Source of the DNA: Ruminiclostridium sufflavum DSM 19573
Lineage (GTDB): Bacteria; Bacillota; Clostridia; Acetivibrionales; DSM-1351
NCBI RefSeq assembly: GCF_003208175.1
Contig: NZ_QKMR01000004.1
Coordinates: 1-64,000 of the forward strand
Length of the DNA: 64,000 nucleotides
Direction: 5' to 3'
Shown piece after piece: positions 29,831 to 39,671 of the stretch (positions within the stretch are counted from its first letter, which is position 1; each line of letters begins with the position of its first letter). The translations under genes and the position numbers were made by a program. The notes beneath the pieces are model-generated. The model did not search any database. It worked only from the letters and a program-made list of their open reading frames with translations, and was not told where the DNA came from.

Positions 29831-31501
29831 TTAGAATAACCCTATAATAGTTCCATCCTCCTGAATATCTATTTTTTCTGCCGCAGGTGTTTTTGGAAGC
29901 CCGGGCATAGTCATGATATCACCAGTCAATACAACTATAAAGCCCGCACCTGCAGATATGCGGACTTCCTTTACAGTAACGTCAAAGTCTTTAGGACATC
30001 CCAGCATGGAAGCATTATCCGAAAGTGAATACTGGGTTTTTGCCATACAAACAGGAAGCTTGTCAAGTCCCATTTCTTCAATTTTTGCAATGGCTTTTTC
30101 TGCGGCAGCTGTATATATTACATTATTTCCTCCGTAAATTCTGGAAACAATGACTTGAACCTTATCCTTGACAGGAAGATTAATATCGTAAATAGGGGCA
30201 AAAAAGGAAGCGGTGGAATCCAACAGCTTGACGAGCTTATTTGCAAGCTCAATACCCCCTTCTCCGCCCTTTAAAAATACATCTGAAAAAGCCACTTCCA
30301 CTCCCAAAGCATTGCATTTATCTTTTACCAGCTGAATTTCCCTTTCTGTGTCAGTGTCAAAATGATTGATAGCTACAATAACTGGAATTCCAAACATTCT
30401 AAGATTTTCTATATGCTTCTTAGCATTTGAAAAGCCTTTTGAAAGAGCATCTATATTTTCTGTTTTCAGATTTTCTTTACTTACTCCCCCATTGTATTTA
30501 AGAGCTCTTATAGTGGCAACAAGGACTGCTGCATCGGGCTTAAAGCCTGCAAAGCGGCACTTTATATCAAAAAATTTCTCTGCTCCCAGATCAGCACCGA
30601 AGCCGGCTTCGGTAATAACATAGTCTGAAAGCTTTAAAGCCAGTTTAGTGGCAGTAATGCTATTACAGCCATGTGCTATGTTTGCAAAGGGTCCCCCATG
30701 CATGATGGCAGGAGTGCCTTCAAGTGTTTGTACAAGATTTGGTTTAATTGCATCCTTAAGAAGCAGAGCCATCGCACCGTCAGCTTTTAAATCTTTAGCG
30801 GTAACAGGAGCTCCGGAATAATTATAGCCGATAATTATTCTTCCAAGCCTGTTTTTCAAATCTGTTATATCAGAGGAAAGACATAAAATAGCCATAACTT
30901 CTGAAGCGACGGTTATATTAAAGCCGTCTTCTCTCGGAAAGCCGTTGATTTTTCCTCCAAGACCTACTATTATGCTTCTGAGAGCTCTGTCATTCATGTC
31001 CATACAGCGTTTCCAAATAATTTGACGCGAGTCTATGTTTAAGGAATTTCCCTGATGCAGATGGTTGTCTATAGCAGCGGAAAGAAGGTTGTTTGCTGCT
31101 GCAATGGCATGCATATCCCCTGTAAAATGCAGATTGATATCTTCCATAGGAACAACCTGAGAATAACCGCCGCCGGCAGCACCTCCTTTAATTCCCATCA
31201 CAGGACCTAAGGATGGCTCTCTGAGAGCAATGGAAGCATTTTTCCCTATCTTGGCCATAGCTTGTCCCAAACCGACTGTAGTAGTGGTTTTGCCCTCACC
31301 GGCAGGGGTAGGATTAATAGCAGTAACTAAAATCAGCTTTCCGTCTTTATTTGTTTTGACTTTATCCCATAATTTATCTGAAAGTTTGGCCTTATATTTT
31401 CCGTATAACTCCAAATCATCCTCTTCAATTCCCATTTTTTCCGCAATCTTAGTGATATCCAGCATCTTGCAGCCTTGAGCAATTTTTATATCAGTAAGCA
31501 A
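29831..31501 (-). CDS. fhs: Formate-tetrahydrofolate ligase
   Basis: The 556-residue enzyme joins formate to tetrahydrofolate with ATP to give 10-formyl-THF, feeding purine and methionyl-tRNA formylation. The ATP loop is [15 protein letters not shown] (~residue 66-80); [19 protein letters not shown] and the [20 protein letters not shown] end are typical. The start is TTG after AAGGAGAACTACA. It stands alone on the minus strand, against the direction of replication. No other Wood-Ljungdahl gene lies nearby, so it does not imply acetogenesis. Confidence 0.97.
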   Translation of the reverse strand: MLTDIKIAQGCKMLDITKIAEKMGIEEDDLELYGKYKAKLSDKLWDKVKTNKDGKLILVTAINPTPAGEGKTTTTVGLGQAMAKIGKNASIALREPSLGPVMGIKGGAAGGGYSQVVPMEDINLHFTGDMHAIAAANNLLSAAIDNHLHQGNSLNIDSRQIIWKRCMDMNDRALRSIIVGLGGKINGFPREDGFNITVASEVMAILCLSSDITDLKNRLGRIIIGYNYSGAPVTAKDLKADGAMALLLKDAIKPNLVQTLEGTPAIMHGGPFANIAHGCNSITATKLALKLSDYVITEAGFGADLGAEKFFDIKCRFAGFKPDAAVLVATIRALKYNGGVSKENLKTENIDALSKGFSNAKKHIENLRMFGIPVIVAINHFDTDTEREIQLVKDKCNALGVEVAFSDVFLKGGEGGIELANKLVKLLDSTASFFAPIYDINLPVKDKVQVIVSRIYGGNNVIYTAAAEKAIAKIEEMGLDKLPVCMAKTQYSLSDNASMLGCPKDFDVTVKEVRISAGAGFIVVLTGDIMTMPGLPKTPAAEKIDIQEDGTIIGLF

Positions 31502-32040
31502 TGTAGTTCTCCTTATTATGATAGATTTAGGTTGATTGAGGTAACCTATAACCCTTAATTAATTGTATATTTATACAGTAATAAGCTGTATAATCGTTTC
31601 ATCAGATAGGGTGTTCTCGTTGTTCTTGAGGCTTTAAACCTTGTATTTGAAAGACTGATGCCTCTGGTTTTATAAACAGTTTACGAATAAGTCAGATATT
31701 GATTCTTTCAGGGTAATTCCTTACTAGAAAACATTATATATCTTAACAGATAAATAATTCAACAAAATTGAGTAATTTGGTGGCATACTATTCACAAAGG
31801 GTCATTAAAAGGCATAAAATGGAAGTAAGATGATATAGTTTTAACCTTAAGCACCTACATATTTTTCATAACCGCTCAAAGTAAAAAAAGATACTGCAGA
31901 TTCAAAATAACAGAGGCTGCAGCAGTTATTATGTACATTGAATTTTATGTTTTACTTAGGGTTAATTACATGCCGGAAAAAAATTTATAATATAAATTTG
32001 AAATAATGGCATACTAAGCTAAGAGGGGAAGAAAAATATT
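31502..32040. other. Intergenic region without recognised genes (539 bp)
   Basis: This AT-rich divergent spacer lies between fhs (minus) and the yabG stub (plus). The 9-mer GGCATACTA occurs twice (near 31782 and 32008). I cannot place a convincing promoter or RNA here. Confidence 0.5.
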
Positions 32041-32247
32041 ATGCAGAAAATTGAAATAGGCAACTTGGTTTATAGGAAGTCATATGAGAAAGATGTTCTT
32101 TTCAGAGTTTCGGACATAATATTTGATGATGGTAAAAAAATATTTATATTAAAAGGTGTGAATGTAAGATTGCAAGCTGATGCAGAGGAAGATGATCTGG
32201 ATATTATAGGGTATGATAAGAATAAACTGTCTGGAAATATTTATTAG
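32041..32247 (+). CDS. yabG: YabG N-terminal domain only (truncated sporulation protease)
   Basis: This 68-residue protein begins MQKIEIGNLVYRKSYEKDVL and continues FRVSDIIFDDGKKIFILKGV, the N-terminal domain of YabG. YabG of Bacillus is a ~290-residue protease that trims spore coat proteins; here the frame ends after VRLQADAEEDDLDIIGYDKN and a few residues. None of the three forward frames downstream continues the protease. It keeps the yabG-veg neighbourhood. It is either a pseudogene stub or a stand-alone small domain; GAGGGG upstream and an intact frame leave both possible. Confidence 0.7.
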   Translation: MQKIEIGNLVYRKSYEKDVLFRVSDIIFDDGKKIFILKGVNVRLQADAEEDDLDIIGYDKNKLSGNIY

Positions 32248-32304
32248 AATATCCCGTAAACCTATCAAAATAAGCAATATCAGATATATGTAGCAAAAAA
32301 GTAC

Positions 32305-32333
32305 TTGACATGCAGCCTGTTCGCTTGTATAAT
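32305..32333 (+). promoter_or_regulatory. veg promoter, perfect sigma-A consensus
   Basis: TTGACA (32305-32310) and TATAAT (32328-32333) are separated by exactly 17 bp, ~65 bp before veg. The Bacillus veg promoter is also one of the strongest known. Confidence 0.93.
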
Positions 32334-32398
32334 ATAATATTTTTGACAAGAATCAAATTTTGTGATATAATTAATTAAACTGATGAAGAGGTGATATC

Positions 32399-32665
32399 AT
32401 GATAGATAGAGGAGAACTTTTTCAGATAAAAAGAGATATTGAAGGTTGTATCGGTGAAAAGGTACAGCTCAGAGCGAACAAAGGTCGCAAAAAATCTTTT
32501 ATTAGAGAAGGTGTTCTTGAAAATACTTATCCAAGTATTTTCGTGGTTAAATTCGAAAATGCATATGATAATACCAGAAGGGTTTCATATAGCTACACTG
32601 ATGTTCTTACAAAGGCAGTTGAATTAGTTGTATATAAAGATGATAAACAGATTCAGGTATGCTAA
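32399..32665 (+). CDS. veg: Veg protein (DUF1021)
   Basis: The 88-residue Veg protein has the conserved IKRDIEGCIGEKVQLRANKG and VKFENAYDNTRRVSYSYTDV. In Bacillus Veg stimulates biofilm formation by acting against SinR. AGAGGTG precedes the ATG. It has its own consensus promoter and a strong terminator, so it is a single-gene unit. Confidence 0.95.
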   Translation: MIDRGELFQIKRDIEGCIGEKVQLRANKGRKKSFIREGVLENTYPSIFVVKFENAYDNTRRVSYSYTDVLTKAVELVVYKDDKQIQVC

Positions 32666-32763
32666 GATTACATGACATTTTTGTCAGCAGGTATGTTAAG
32701 GAATTAACACCCCTACAACTCATTATCATAAGCTTTCTGAGAAAACTTAAAAATATAATTTGC

Positions 32764-32798
32764 AAAAAAGAGACTTCTAAATATTGAGTCTCTTTTTT
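32764..32798 (+). terminator. Terminator of veg
   Basis: AAAAAAGAGAC and GTCTCTTTTTT are perfect arms around a 13-nt loop, ~100 bp after the veg stop. Confidence 0.9.
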
Positions 32799-32986
32799 GT
32801 TTATAATATTCGATATGCAATGTTTCTGATGGAAATACAGGTTATCCTGCAGCGGGATAATTTGTTTTCGCTTTATGGTATATTTCCATGATTTTTAAAA
32901 TATATATTACTTAGCATAATCATTTTGTTTGTTAGGTATTATCTAAAAATACGAAATGCTACTTTTGAAATGAGGAGGATGGAGAA

Positions 32987-34555
32987 ATGTCTCTGGAGTT
33001 GTTAAAAGAGGCCTTTAAGGTAAATAATTTATTAGGTGAGGATACAATTCAGACTGTTATCGATAATGATATAATTGTTCCGGATACAAAGCCGGACATC
33101 GCCAGGGTGCTTCTTCTGGATGGTGATGTTTTTATAACCGGCTGTGATGCAGGTACTGACAGGGTAGTTATATCAGGCTGTATCATGTGTAAAATACTTT
33201 ACATATCTGATGATGAGACAAAAAGTGTTAAAGGTATTGTAACAAATATACCTTTTTCTGAAACAAGTGATATTTCAAATGTAAGGAGCGGAATGAAGTG
33301 CAGGACTAAGGCAATAATTGAGCATATGGATTACAATTTGCTGAACGGAAGAAAAATAAATGTAAAAACAATTTTATCAAAAAGTGTAAAGGTGTATGAT
33401 GAAATTGAGAGAGATATATCATCTGATATAGTCGGAGTAGATGATATACAGGTTTTAAAAGATTCTGTATCCTTGAATACCTTTCTCGGCAGCAATAAAG
33501 TCAATTTTATAATTAAAGAAGATTTGGAGCTTCCTTCAAGTAAGCCTACCATCAGCGAAATAGTCAGAAATGATGTAAAGATATCAAATAAGGATTTTAA
33601 AATTGCTGACGGGAAAGTTTTTGTAACCAGTGATATAGGAATTTCTACGTTATATGTTGCAGATGACGAGGAAAGAAGTTTGCAGTTTATGGAAAATGAA
33701 TTGGTATTTAATCAGTTTGTTGAATTGGAAGATGTAAATGAAGACACAATTGTGGATGTTGACTATGATTTAGTAGACTATAAAATTGATGCGGCAGAGG
33801 ATGCGGATGGGGAGCTGAGATTGATTAAAGCCGAAGTAGCACTGAATATATATGCTAATGGGGTTTACCAGAAAACAATCGAAGTTTTATCTGATGCATA
33901 CAGCCCTAAGTCGAGAATTGCTTTGGAAAGACAGCAGCTTAGCCTTGATGAGGTCTTTTCCGAAAACAGAAGCCAGATAGTTATCAGGGATACTGTGGCT
34001 CTTGATGAATGTAACCCGGAGGTTTCGGAAATATTCAATGTTTTGTGCAAATATAATGTGTCAGAAAGCAGAATTGAGGATAACAAAATAGTTATTGAAG
34101 GCTCTATAGAGAATAATATTTTATATTTGGCAAATAATGAAGAGCAGCCGGTATTTTGTTATAAAAAGGAGATACCCTTCACGCATGAGATTGAAATGAA
34201 GGGTATCAGGAGCAGTATGGCTACTGATATTTCCTTGGAGGTTGAGCATTGTAATTACAGTATGATAACCTCGGATCAGGTTGAAATTCGAAATGTTTTA
34301 GGAGTAGAAACAAGGGTTCAGGCTAAAAAAACAGTGCCAATTATTAACAGGGTAAATGAAAATATACTTGATGACAGAAAGGTTATGTTATTGCCCAGTG
34401 TTATAATTTATATTACACAGCCGGGGGATAGCCTGTGGAAAATTGCAAAGAAATATGGAACAACTGTGGAGGATTTAATGAAAACAAATAACCTCGCAGA
34501 GAGAGAGGCTTTAATACCGGGGCAGCAAATTATAATTCTTAAAAAGGCAATCTGA
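32987..34555 (+). CDS. SPOCS (DUF3794) and LysM domain protein
   Basis: The 522-residue protein has two or three DUF3794/SPOCS repeats: VNNLLGEDTIQTVIDNDIIV opens the first, RQQLSLDEVFSENRSQIVIR the last, each with the pattern of a domain found in spore coat and envelope proteins. A C-terminal LysM (residues ~470-520, YITQPGDSLWKIAKKYGTTV) binds peptidoglycan. No signal peptide is visible, in line with mother-cell assembly onto the spore. Clostridial genomes place it after yabG-veg. TGAGGAGG precedes the ATG. Confidence 0.88.
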   Translation: MSLELLKEAFKVNNLLGEDTIQTVIDNDIIVPDTKPDIARVLLLDGDVFITGCDAGTDRVVISGCIMCKILYISDDETKSVKGIVTNIPFSETSDISNVRSGMKCRTKAIIEHMDYNLLNGRKINVKTILSKSVKVYDEIERDISSDIVGVDDIQVLKDSVSLNTFLGSNKVNFIIKEDLELPSSKPTISEIVRNDVKISNKDFKIADGKVFVTSDIGISTLYVADDEERSLQFMENELVFNQFVELEDVNEDTIVDVDYDLVDYKIDAAEDADGELRLIKAEVALNIYANGVYQKTIEVLSDAYSPKSRIALERQQLSLDEVFSENRSQIVIRDTVALDECNPEVSEIFNVLCKYNVSESRIEDNKIVIEGSIENNILYLANNEEQPVFCYKKEIPFTHEIEMKGIRSSMATDISLEVEHCNYSMITSDQVEIRNVLGVETRVQAKKTVPIINRVNENILDDRKVMLLPSVIIYITQPGDSLWKIAKKYGTTVEDLMKTNNLAEREALIPGQQIIILKKAI

Positions 34556-34567
34556 TAAATAAAACGG

Positions 34568-34607
34568 AAAGGTTCTTGAAAATAATCAGGAGCCTTTTTA
34601 TTTTTTT
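34568..34607 (+). terminator. Terminator of the SPOCS/LysM gene
   Basis: AAAGGTTCTTGA and TCAGGAGCCTTT form a 12 bp stem (two G-T pairs) around AAATAA, followed by a long T-rich run. Confidence 0.85.
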
Positions 34608-34772
34608 AAAATATACTTGATTATTCGTAGGCTAGGCTTATCAAAATGTATTTTTATTTAAAAAATTTAATTAGTGACAAGACGAAAAGCAGATGATGAT
34701 TGATTTTTATTGATATTAGATTGTACTTTGTATATAATATACTTAAATATTATAATTAAAGGATTTTTGTTA

Positions 34773-35618
34773 ATGATTTCGTTAGAAGCAAATGCCAAGA
34801 TAAATTTATCTCTGGATGTTTTAAATAAAAGGGAAGATGGATACCACAACCTGAGAATGATTATGCAAACAGTACAGCTACATGATACCATAACTATTCA
34901 GAAAATTCCATCAGGTGTGGAAATAGACTGTGTTGCTTCATATGTCCCGAATAATAACACAAATATAGCCTGTAAGGCAGCTGCGGTAATGATTGATAAA
35001 TATAAACTGGATGCGGGTGTAAGGATAAAAATAGATAAAAAAATTCCGGTTGCTGCTGGTCTTGCCGGAGGGAGTGCAGATGCTGCTGCGGTTATTAAGG
35101 GAATTAATTCTATGTTCAGTATAGGAATAAAGCAGGACGAGCTTATGAAGGTCGGCAGAACAATAGGGGCTGATGTGCCGTATTGTATAATGGGCGGTAC
35201 GGCCTTGGCAGAGGGAACAGGTGAAAGGCTTACTGTATTGCCGGTTCTCAGAGGGATTCCGATATTGATTATAAAACCCAGAATTGGCGTCTCAACAGCA
35301 TGGGTTTATAAAAGTCTGAAGCTTGATAAGGTTGGGAGCAGGCCGGATACGGAAGCACTTATTTCCGCAATAGAAAATAGAGATATTAAATTTATTGCTG
35401 ATAATATGAGGAATGTATTGGAAAGTGTAACAATTGCAAAGTATCCGGTAATAGAGAAGATCAAAAGAGCTCTTCTGGACAAGGGTGCTGTGGGAAGTAT
35501 GATGAGCGGAAGCGGTCCGTCTGTGTTCGGGATATTTGAGGATGAGGAAAAGGCTCAAAATGCTTATAATAAAATGAAAAAAAGTATGAATGAGTGTATA
35601 TTGACCTATACTGCATGA
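34773..35618 (+). CDS. ispE: 4-diphosphocytidyl-2-C-methyl-D-erythritol kinase
   Basis: The 281-residue GHMP kinase of the MEP isoprenoid pathway phosphorylates CDP-ME with ATP. The motifs are AKINLSLDVLNKREDGYHNL at the N-terminus, the ATP loop PVAAGLAGGSADAAAVIKG (~residue 92) and MMSGSGPSVFGIF near the end. ATG 34773 (AAAGGA, 10 bases) gives the family's N-terminus. ispE followed by a GntR regulator is common in Clostridia. Confidence 0.96.
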   Translation: MISLEANAKINLSLDVLNKREDGYHNLRMIMQTVQLHDTITIQKIPSGVEIDCVASYVPNNNTNIACKAAAVMIDKYKLDAGVRIKIDKKIPVAAGLAGGSADAAAVIKGINSMFSIGIKQDELMKVGRTIGADVPYCIMGGTALAEGTGERLTVLPVLRGIPILIIKPRIGVSTAWVYKSLKLDKVGSRPDTEALISAIENRDIKFIADNMRNVLESVTIAKYPVIEKIKRALLDKGAVGSMMSGSGPSVFGIFEDEEKAQNAYNKMKKSMNECILTYTA

Positions 35619-35730
35619 TTGACAAGTAAGCTGTGTAATAGGAGCAATTCTGCCCGTAAAAAAGGGCCTTGAGTGTTAACAATAGCGAACCGCTGTGAGG
35701 CAGAGGTTCATCCAGGTGCTTTAATATAAA

Positions 35731-35757
35731 TTTTTTGCCGGTACTCGGCGTGGAGGT
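35731..35757 (+). promoter_or_regulatory. SD module copy 2 (hairpin plus GGAGG)
   Basis: A T-run is followed by GCCG-GTACT-CGGC and then GTGGAGGTTA, directly before the GntR gene. It matches modules at 13446, 48077 and 58841. Confidence 0.5.
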
Positions 35758-35764
35758 TAATTTA

Positions 35765-36445
35765 ATGGCAAACAAATTATCGAAAATAAATCTAAATGAC
35801 TATAAGCCATTGAGAGAAGTAATTTTTAATTCACTAAGAGAAGCTATAATAATTGGAGAATTACGTCCCGGAGAAAGGTTGATGGAGGTACAGCTTGCCG
35901 AAAAAATGGGTGTAAGCAGAACTCCTGTAAGAGAAGCCATAAGAAAGCTGGAGCTTGAAGGTCTTGTAAACATGATTCCGAGAAAGGGTGCGCATGTAGC
36001 TGAGCTTTCTGTTAAGGATATAATGGATGTGCTGGAAGTCAGAGCTTCCTTGGACGGTCTGGCAACTGCCCTTGCGGCAGAGAGAATTACTGATGATGAA
36101 ATGAAGGAACTAAGATTTATTAATGGACAATTTACTACTTATATTGAAAAAGAAAATATTAACAGCTCTATAAAAAAAGATGCGGAATTTCATGATATTA
36201 TATACAAGGCTTCCAGAAATGATAAGCTGATAGCTATATTAAATAATCTCAGAGAGCAGGTTCAGCGATTCAGGGTTATATATATAAAGGATTATAGCAG
36301 CCCCAAGAACTTGATAAAGGAGCATAATGATATTTTTGATGCAATGGAAACAAGAAATACAGAGGCAGCAAGAGGTCTTGCAAAAACACATATAATTAAT
36401 CAGGAAGCAACAATTTTGAATTCCTTGAAATTACAGAAAAAATAA
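35765..36445 (+). CDS. GntR family transcriptional regulator (FadR/FCD type)
   Basis: The 226-residue regulator has an N-terminal winged helix (PLREVIFNSLREAIIIGELRPGERL; SRTPVREAIRKLELEGLV) and a C-terminal all-helical FCD ligand domain with the metal-binding pattern (D in EVRASLDGLA, H in AEFHDIIY, H in LIKEHNDIF, H in AKTHIIN). The ligand cannot be read from sequence. The start is ATG 35765 behind the GGAGG of the SD module. The region between ispE and this gene also contains a GAACC/GGTTC hairpin near 35694-35710. Confidence 0.9.
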   Translation: MANKLSKINLNDYKPLREVIFNSLREAIIIGELRPGERLMEVQLAEKMGVSRTPVREAIRKLELEGLVNMIPRKGAHVAELSVKDIMDVLEVRASLDGLATALAAERITDDEMKELRFINGQFTTYIEKENINSSIKKDAEFHDIIYKASRNDKLIAILNNLREQVQRFRVIYIKDYSSPKNLIKEHNDIFDAMETRNTEAARGLAKTHIINQEATILNSLKLQKK

Positions 36446-36450
36446 TACTT

Positions 36451-36486
36451 TCTGCTAATCGTTTGCAGACATTTTTTGTTTTTTTG
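36451..36486 (+). terminator. Terminator after the GntR gene
   Basis: TCTGC and GCAGA pair around a short loop and are followed by runs of T (36472-36486). The stem is short. Confidence 0.6.
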
Positions 36487-36647
36487 TATATAATTATTAT
36501 GATTACTAAAATTATATATTATAAATTATTATTTACTAAAGGCATTAAGGAATTAAGAAGATATTATATGTTAAATTATCCTTTTGCCTTGGTAAATTGA
36601 ATTTACTTTTTGGTATTCATAAAATAATTTTTAAGAAGGATAAAAAA

Positions 36648-38249
36648 ATGTGGTTTAACGAATTTCTTTCAAAATACAAATCAGGTATTTCTCATGAATT
36701 TTTATTTTATTTTAATGTTAAAGATATGATTGACAATACCAGAAATTTCTTCAGATATATAGATGATGAATTTATAAAACAGAGGAATTTTGGTATTGTT
36801 GCTTTTTATGATATATCAAGAGGTCTTACTTTTCTTGAGCCTTCAATGGAGCGTGAATTTATAAAGATTGCCGGAAATGAGACGGCAGGTTTATTTCATT
36901 CTCTCCCGTCGAGGATATTTCCCTTTATAGACATGGTTTTAAGAAATACAAAAATGGCTCTGTTTGTTGATCATGCCGAAAAGATTGTACCGGCAGGAGA
37001 TATTGGGAGTATGACGCTTGAAGAAAGAATGGCACTTATCTGGCTGAGCGAATGGTCGGTTAATGCTAGAATTTCTGCTGTAGGAAGCACAATTTTTATG
37101 CTTGCGGACAATTTAGCCGGAATCAGTCATGAATTTTTAAAGCCTGCATATAGAATTGAACCTGTATTAATTGAACTGCCAAACGAAAATGACAGAAAAA
37201 GCTTTATTGAATATCTGCTGCAGGACAAAACAATAAAATCAGAGATATCCGTTGATGAATTTGCAAAGCTTTCATCGGGATTAAACCGAAAAAGCATAAA
37301 GGATATTAAATTAAAAGCAGAGGCGGAAGGAGTACCCATAAGTGTTGAATTCATAAAGGAAAAGAAGCATGATGTGCTCAAGAAGGAGTATGGGGATGTT
37401 CTGGATTTTATATATCCTGAAATAGATTTTGAAAATTTGGGCGGCATGGAAGCAGCAAAAGCATACTTAACCAAAAATATAATTGAGCCCATACGAAGAG
37501 GTGACTCAAGAAGGGTTCCGATGGGAATACTATTATGTGGACCGTCGGGTACAGGCAAAACTCTGTTGGTTGAGGCTCTGGCTAAAGCAAGCGGTTTTAA
37601 CTGCGTTAAAATAGATATGTCAAGAATTTTAGGACAGTATGTGGGAGAAAGTGAGAAAAACTTTAAGAAATGCTTATTAGGGGCACAATCCCAAGCGCCG
37701 GTAATTGTTTTTGTAGATGAGATAGATACAGCATTCAGAAGAGGTGATTCCGGGGACAGCGGTGTGAGCAGAAATATATTCAGTGAATTTTTGCAGTTTA
37801 CCAGTAATACAAATAATAGAGGAAAAATTATTTTTATTGCGGCAACAAACAGACCTGATCTTATTGACTCGGCGCTGAAAAGAGCCGGAAGATTTGATAA
37901 GAAGATTCCGATTCTTCTGCCGGAGCCTGAGGAGCGTGCAGAGATCTTCAGGATAATAATTAAGAAATATGGAATACAAACCAATATACAGGATTTTCTT
38001 CCTGCTGCAAAGCTGGCGGATAATTATACGGGTGCAGAGATTGACACCGTAGTAAGAAAGGCTTATGAAATAGCCTGTAACAAAAAAGAGAATAATCCTG
38101 TTATAACCGGACCTGTTCTTAAGGAAGCCCTTAAAAAATGCAGGCCAAGTACTCAGGATGTAGAATATATGACAGAATTGGCAATTGCGGAATGCGATGA
38201 TATTGACTTGCTGCCGAAGAGATACTGGAATGTATTTGAAAAGCATTAA
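36648..38249 (+). CDS. Classic AAA ATPase (Ycf46/Vps4-like), partner of PspA
   Basis: This 533-residue protein has a ~240-residue N-terminal region (older P-loop-like fold without a clear Walker A, VDHAEKIVPAG, as in Ycf46-type ATPases) and a C-terminal AAA module: CGPSGTGKTLLVEAL (Walker A), pore loop GQYVGESEKN, VIVFVDEID (Walker B), and second region of homology ATNRPDLIDSALKRAGRFDK with arginine fingers. Such ATPases are oligomeric unfoldases. The next gene encodes PspA, an ESCRT-III relative, so a Vps4-like disassembly role is a fair inference. ATG 36648 is chosen for AAGGA seven bases upstream. A 137 bp gap separates it from pspA. Confidence 0.82.
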   Translation: MWFNEFLSKYKSGISHEFLFYFNVKDMIDNTRNFFRYIDDEFIKQRNFGIVAFYDISRGLTFLEPSMEREFIKIAGNETAGLFHSLPSRIFPFIDMVLRNTKMALFVDHAEKIVPAGDIGSMTLEERMALIWLSEWSVNARISAVGSTIFMLADNLAGISHEFLKPAYRIEPVLIELPNENDRKSFIEYLLQDKTIKSEISVDEFAKLSSGLNRKSIKDIKLKAEAEGVPISVEFIKEKKHDVLKKEYGDVLDFIYPEIDFENLGGMEAAKAYLTKNIIEPIRRGDSRRVPMGILLCGPSGTGKTLLVEALAKASGFNCVKIDMSRILGQYVGESEKNFKKCLLGAQSQAPVIVFVDEIDTAFRRGDSGDSGVSRNIFSEFLQFTSNTNNRGKIIFIAATNRPDLIDSALKRAGRFDKKIPILLPEPEERAEIFRIIIKKYGIQTNIQDFLPAAKLADNYTGAEIDTVVRKAYEIACNKKENNPVITGPVLKEALKKCRPSTQDVEYMTELAIAECDDIDLLPKRYWNVFEKH

Positions 38250-38386
38250 AATAACCAGAAATGCATGTTTTTATCATTTTATTATTTACTTTATATGATT
38301 TTTATTATAAATTAATTGTATAGGGCTTATTATAATATATTAGGACATTATTCAATAGCATTTAAATATTTTAAGGAGGTAGTACA

Positions 38387-39118
38387 ATGGGTTTATTTAG
38401 CAGGCTTGGACATATGGTCAGAGGATTTTTCGGGCTGTTTGTCGGTAATATGGAAGAGAGAAATCCAGAGGCCTTGTTTGAGGATATAAAAAACCAGATT
38501 GATAAGGCTAGAAGAGAGGCAGAGCAGCAAATAATTGAAATCCAGACAAGTGCTGAAATGATTAAAATAGAGATGAAAACAGCTGAGAAGAACTTAAATG
38601 CTATCAAGGCAAGAGTTGAGTCTGCTCAGAGAGCTGGAGACAAGGAGCTTTTGGTTGAGCTTTTAGTGCAGGAGGAGGAATATCAGACTGTTTTTGAGAC
38701 TCATAAGGCTACCTATGAAAATGCTATGGTTCAGGTAGAAAAGATACGTGAGGACTACAAAATATTTGAGTCTGAAATGAGTGCAAAGTTAAACGAGCTT
38801 AAGACCTTGAAATCACAGGCCAAAATGGCAAATTTACGTGAAAATATAAATTCTGTTAATTCTCAATATACCTCCAAAAACAGCCGCGTCGGCAGTGTGA
38901 ATGATAATCTTGACAGAGCTCGTGAAATTGTCAATAAAAAGACCGCAAGAGCAAATGCAGTGGAATCTCTAAATCAGGATAATATGGATATGAAGCTTAA
39001 AAGGCTTGACATGAATTCTGCAAGAGACAGAGCCAAAGCGAGAGCTGAGGCTATGCTAGGCGGAGATAACGGTGGCTTTGAGGTTAAGGAAAAATCAGAA
39101 AATAAAATTTCAAATTGA
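38387..39118 (+). CDS. pspA: PspA/IM30 family membrane-stress protein
   Basis: The 243-residue protein is almost wholly coiled coil with an N-terminal amphipathic stretch (MGLFSRLGHMVRGFFGLFVG), the signature of PspA/Vipp1. These are bacterial members of the ESCRT-III superfamily; they form rods and rings that bind and remodel or seal the cytoplasmic membrane. The C-terminus is charged and disordered. AAGGAGG precedes the ATG. There is no pspF, pspBC or liaRS nearby; instead it is set in a run with an AAA ATPase, a membrane coiled-coil protein and DUF342. Confidence 0.92.
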   Translation: MGLFSRLGHMVRGFFGLFVGNMEERNPEALFEDIKNQIDKARREAEQQIIEIQTSAEMIKIEMKTAEKNLNAIKARVESAQRAGDKELLVELLVQEEEYQTVFETHKATYENAMVQVEKIREDYKIFESEMSAKLNELKTLKSQAKMANLRENINSVNSQYTSKNSRVGSVNDNLDRAREIVNKKTARANAVESLNQDNMDMKLKRLDMNSARDRAKARAEAMLGGDNGGFEVKEKSENKISN

Positions 39119-39144
39119 TTTATAATTGCATAAGGTAAAAGAAT

Positions 39145-39636
39145 ATGAGAAGCAATATCAGGAAAGCAAAGGTTTCAGATTTGTCAAGGATTACCGAGAT
39201 ATATAATTGGGCAGTTGAGAATACAACTGCCTCATTTGATATTAACTCTCAAACTTTAGAGCAGAGAGCAGAATGGTTTGAAAAACATGATGAGAGGCAT
39301 CCGTTAATAGTTTATGAGATTGAAGGTAAGGTTGCGGGGTATGCCAGCTTATCTGAATATAGAAGCAAGGAAGCATACAATATCACATGTGAATTGTCCG
39401 TATATGTCGACCCTGAGTATCATAAGCTCGGAATTGGCAAGGAGCTTATGGGTGAGGTAATAGAGCTGGGTAAGAATACAGGCTTTCATATAATAATTTC
39501 TTGTATCTGCGCCGACAATGATATCAGTATTAAAATGCATGAGCAGTTTGGTTTTAAACTTTGCGGGCATATGAAGGAAATAGCTTTTAAGTTTGATAAA
39601 TATCTGGATTGTTTATTTTATCAGCTTTTTGTTTGA
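39145..39636 (+). CDS. GNAT family N-acetyltransferase (Pat-like)
   Basis: The 163-residue acetyltransferase has IRKAKVSDLSRITEIYNWAV at the N-terminus, motif A SVYVDPEYHKLGIGKELMGE (acetyl-CoA loop) and DISIKMHEQFGFKLCGHMKE, typical of the phosphinothricin/amino-acid acetyltransferase group. The substrate is unknown. It lies 26 bp after pspA and 35 bp before the next gene, so it belongs to the same transcription unit. Its ribosome-binding site is weak. Confidence 0.85.
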   Translation: MRSNIRKAKVSDLSRITEIYNWAVENTTASFDINSQTLEQRAEWFEKHDERHPLIVYEIEGKVAGYASLSEYRSKEAYNITCELSVYVDPEYHKLGIGKELMGEVIELGKNTGFHIIISCICADNDISIKMHEQFGFKLCGHMKEIAFKFDKYLDCLFYQLFV

Positions 39637-39671
39637 AAATATGGTAAAATAAAGGTAGGTAGAGGAAAAAT

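Noticed and set aside
29831-31501. fhs as a sign of acetogenic (Wood-Ljungdahl) metabolism
   Set aside because: No other pathway gene is nearby and fhs is common in non-acetogenic clostridia for one-carbon supply.
31502-32040. Sporulation sigma-factor promoters from the repeated GGCATACTA
   Set aside because: Neither occurrence has a matching -35 element at proper spacing or the full CATAnnnTA pattern.
37127-37984. Long open frame (285 codons) on the minus strand inside the AAA ATPase gene
   Set aside because: It is antisense to a clear AAA domain, has no family motif and a serine/leucine-rich composition typical of an antisense shadow.
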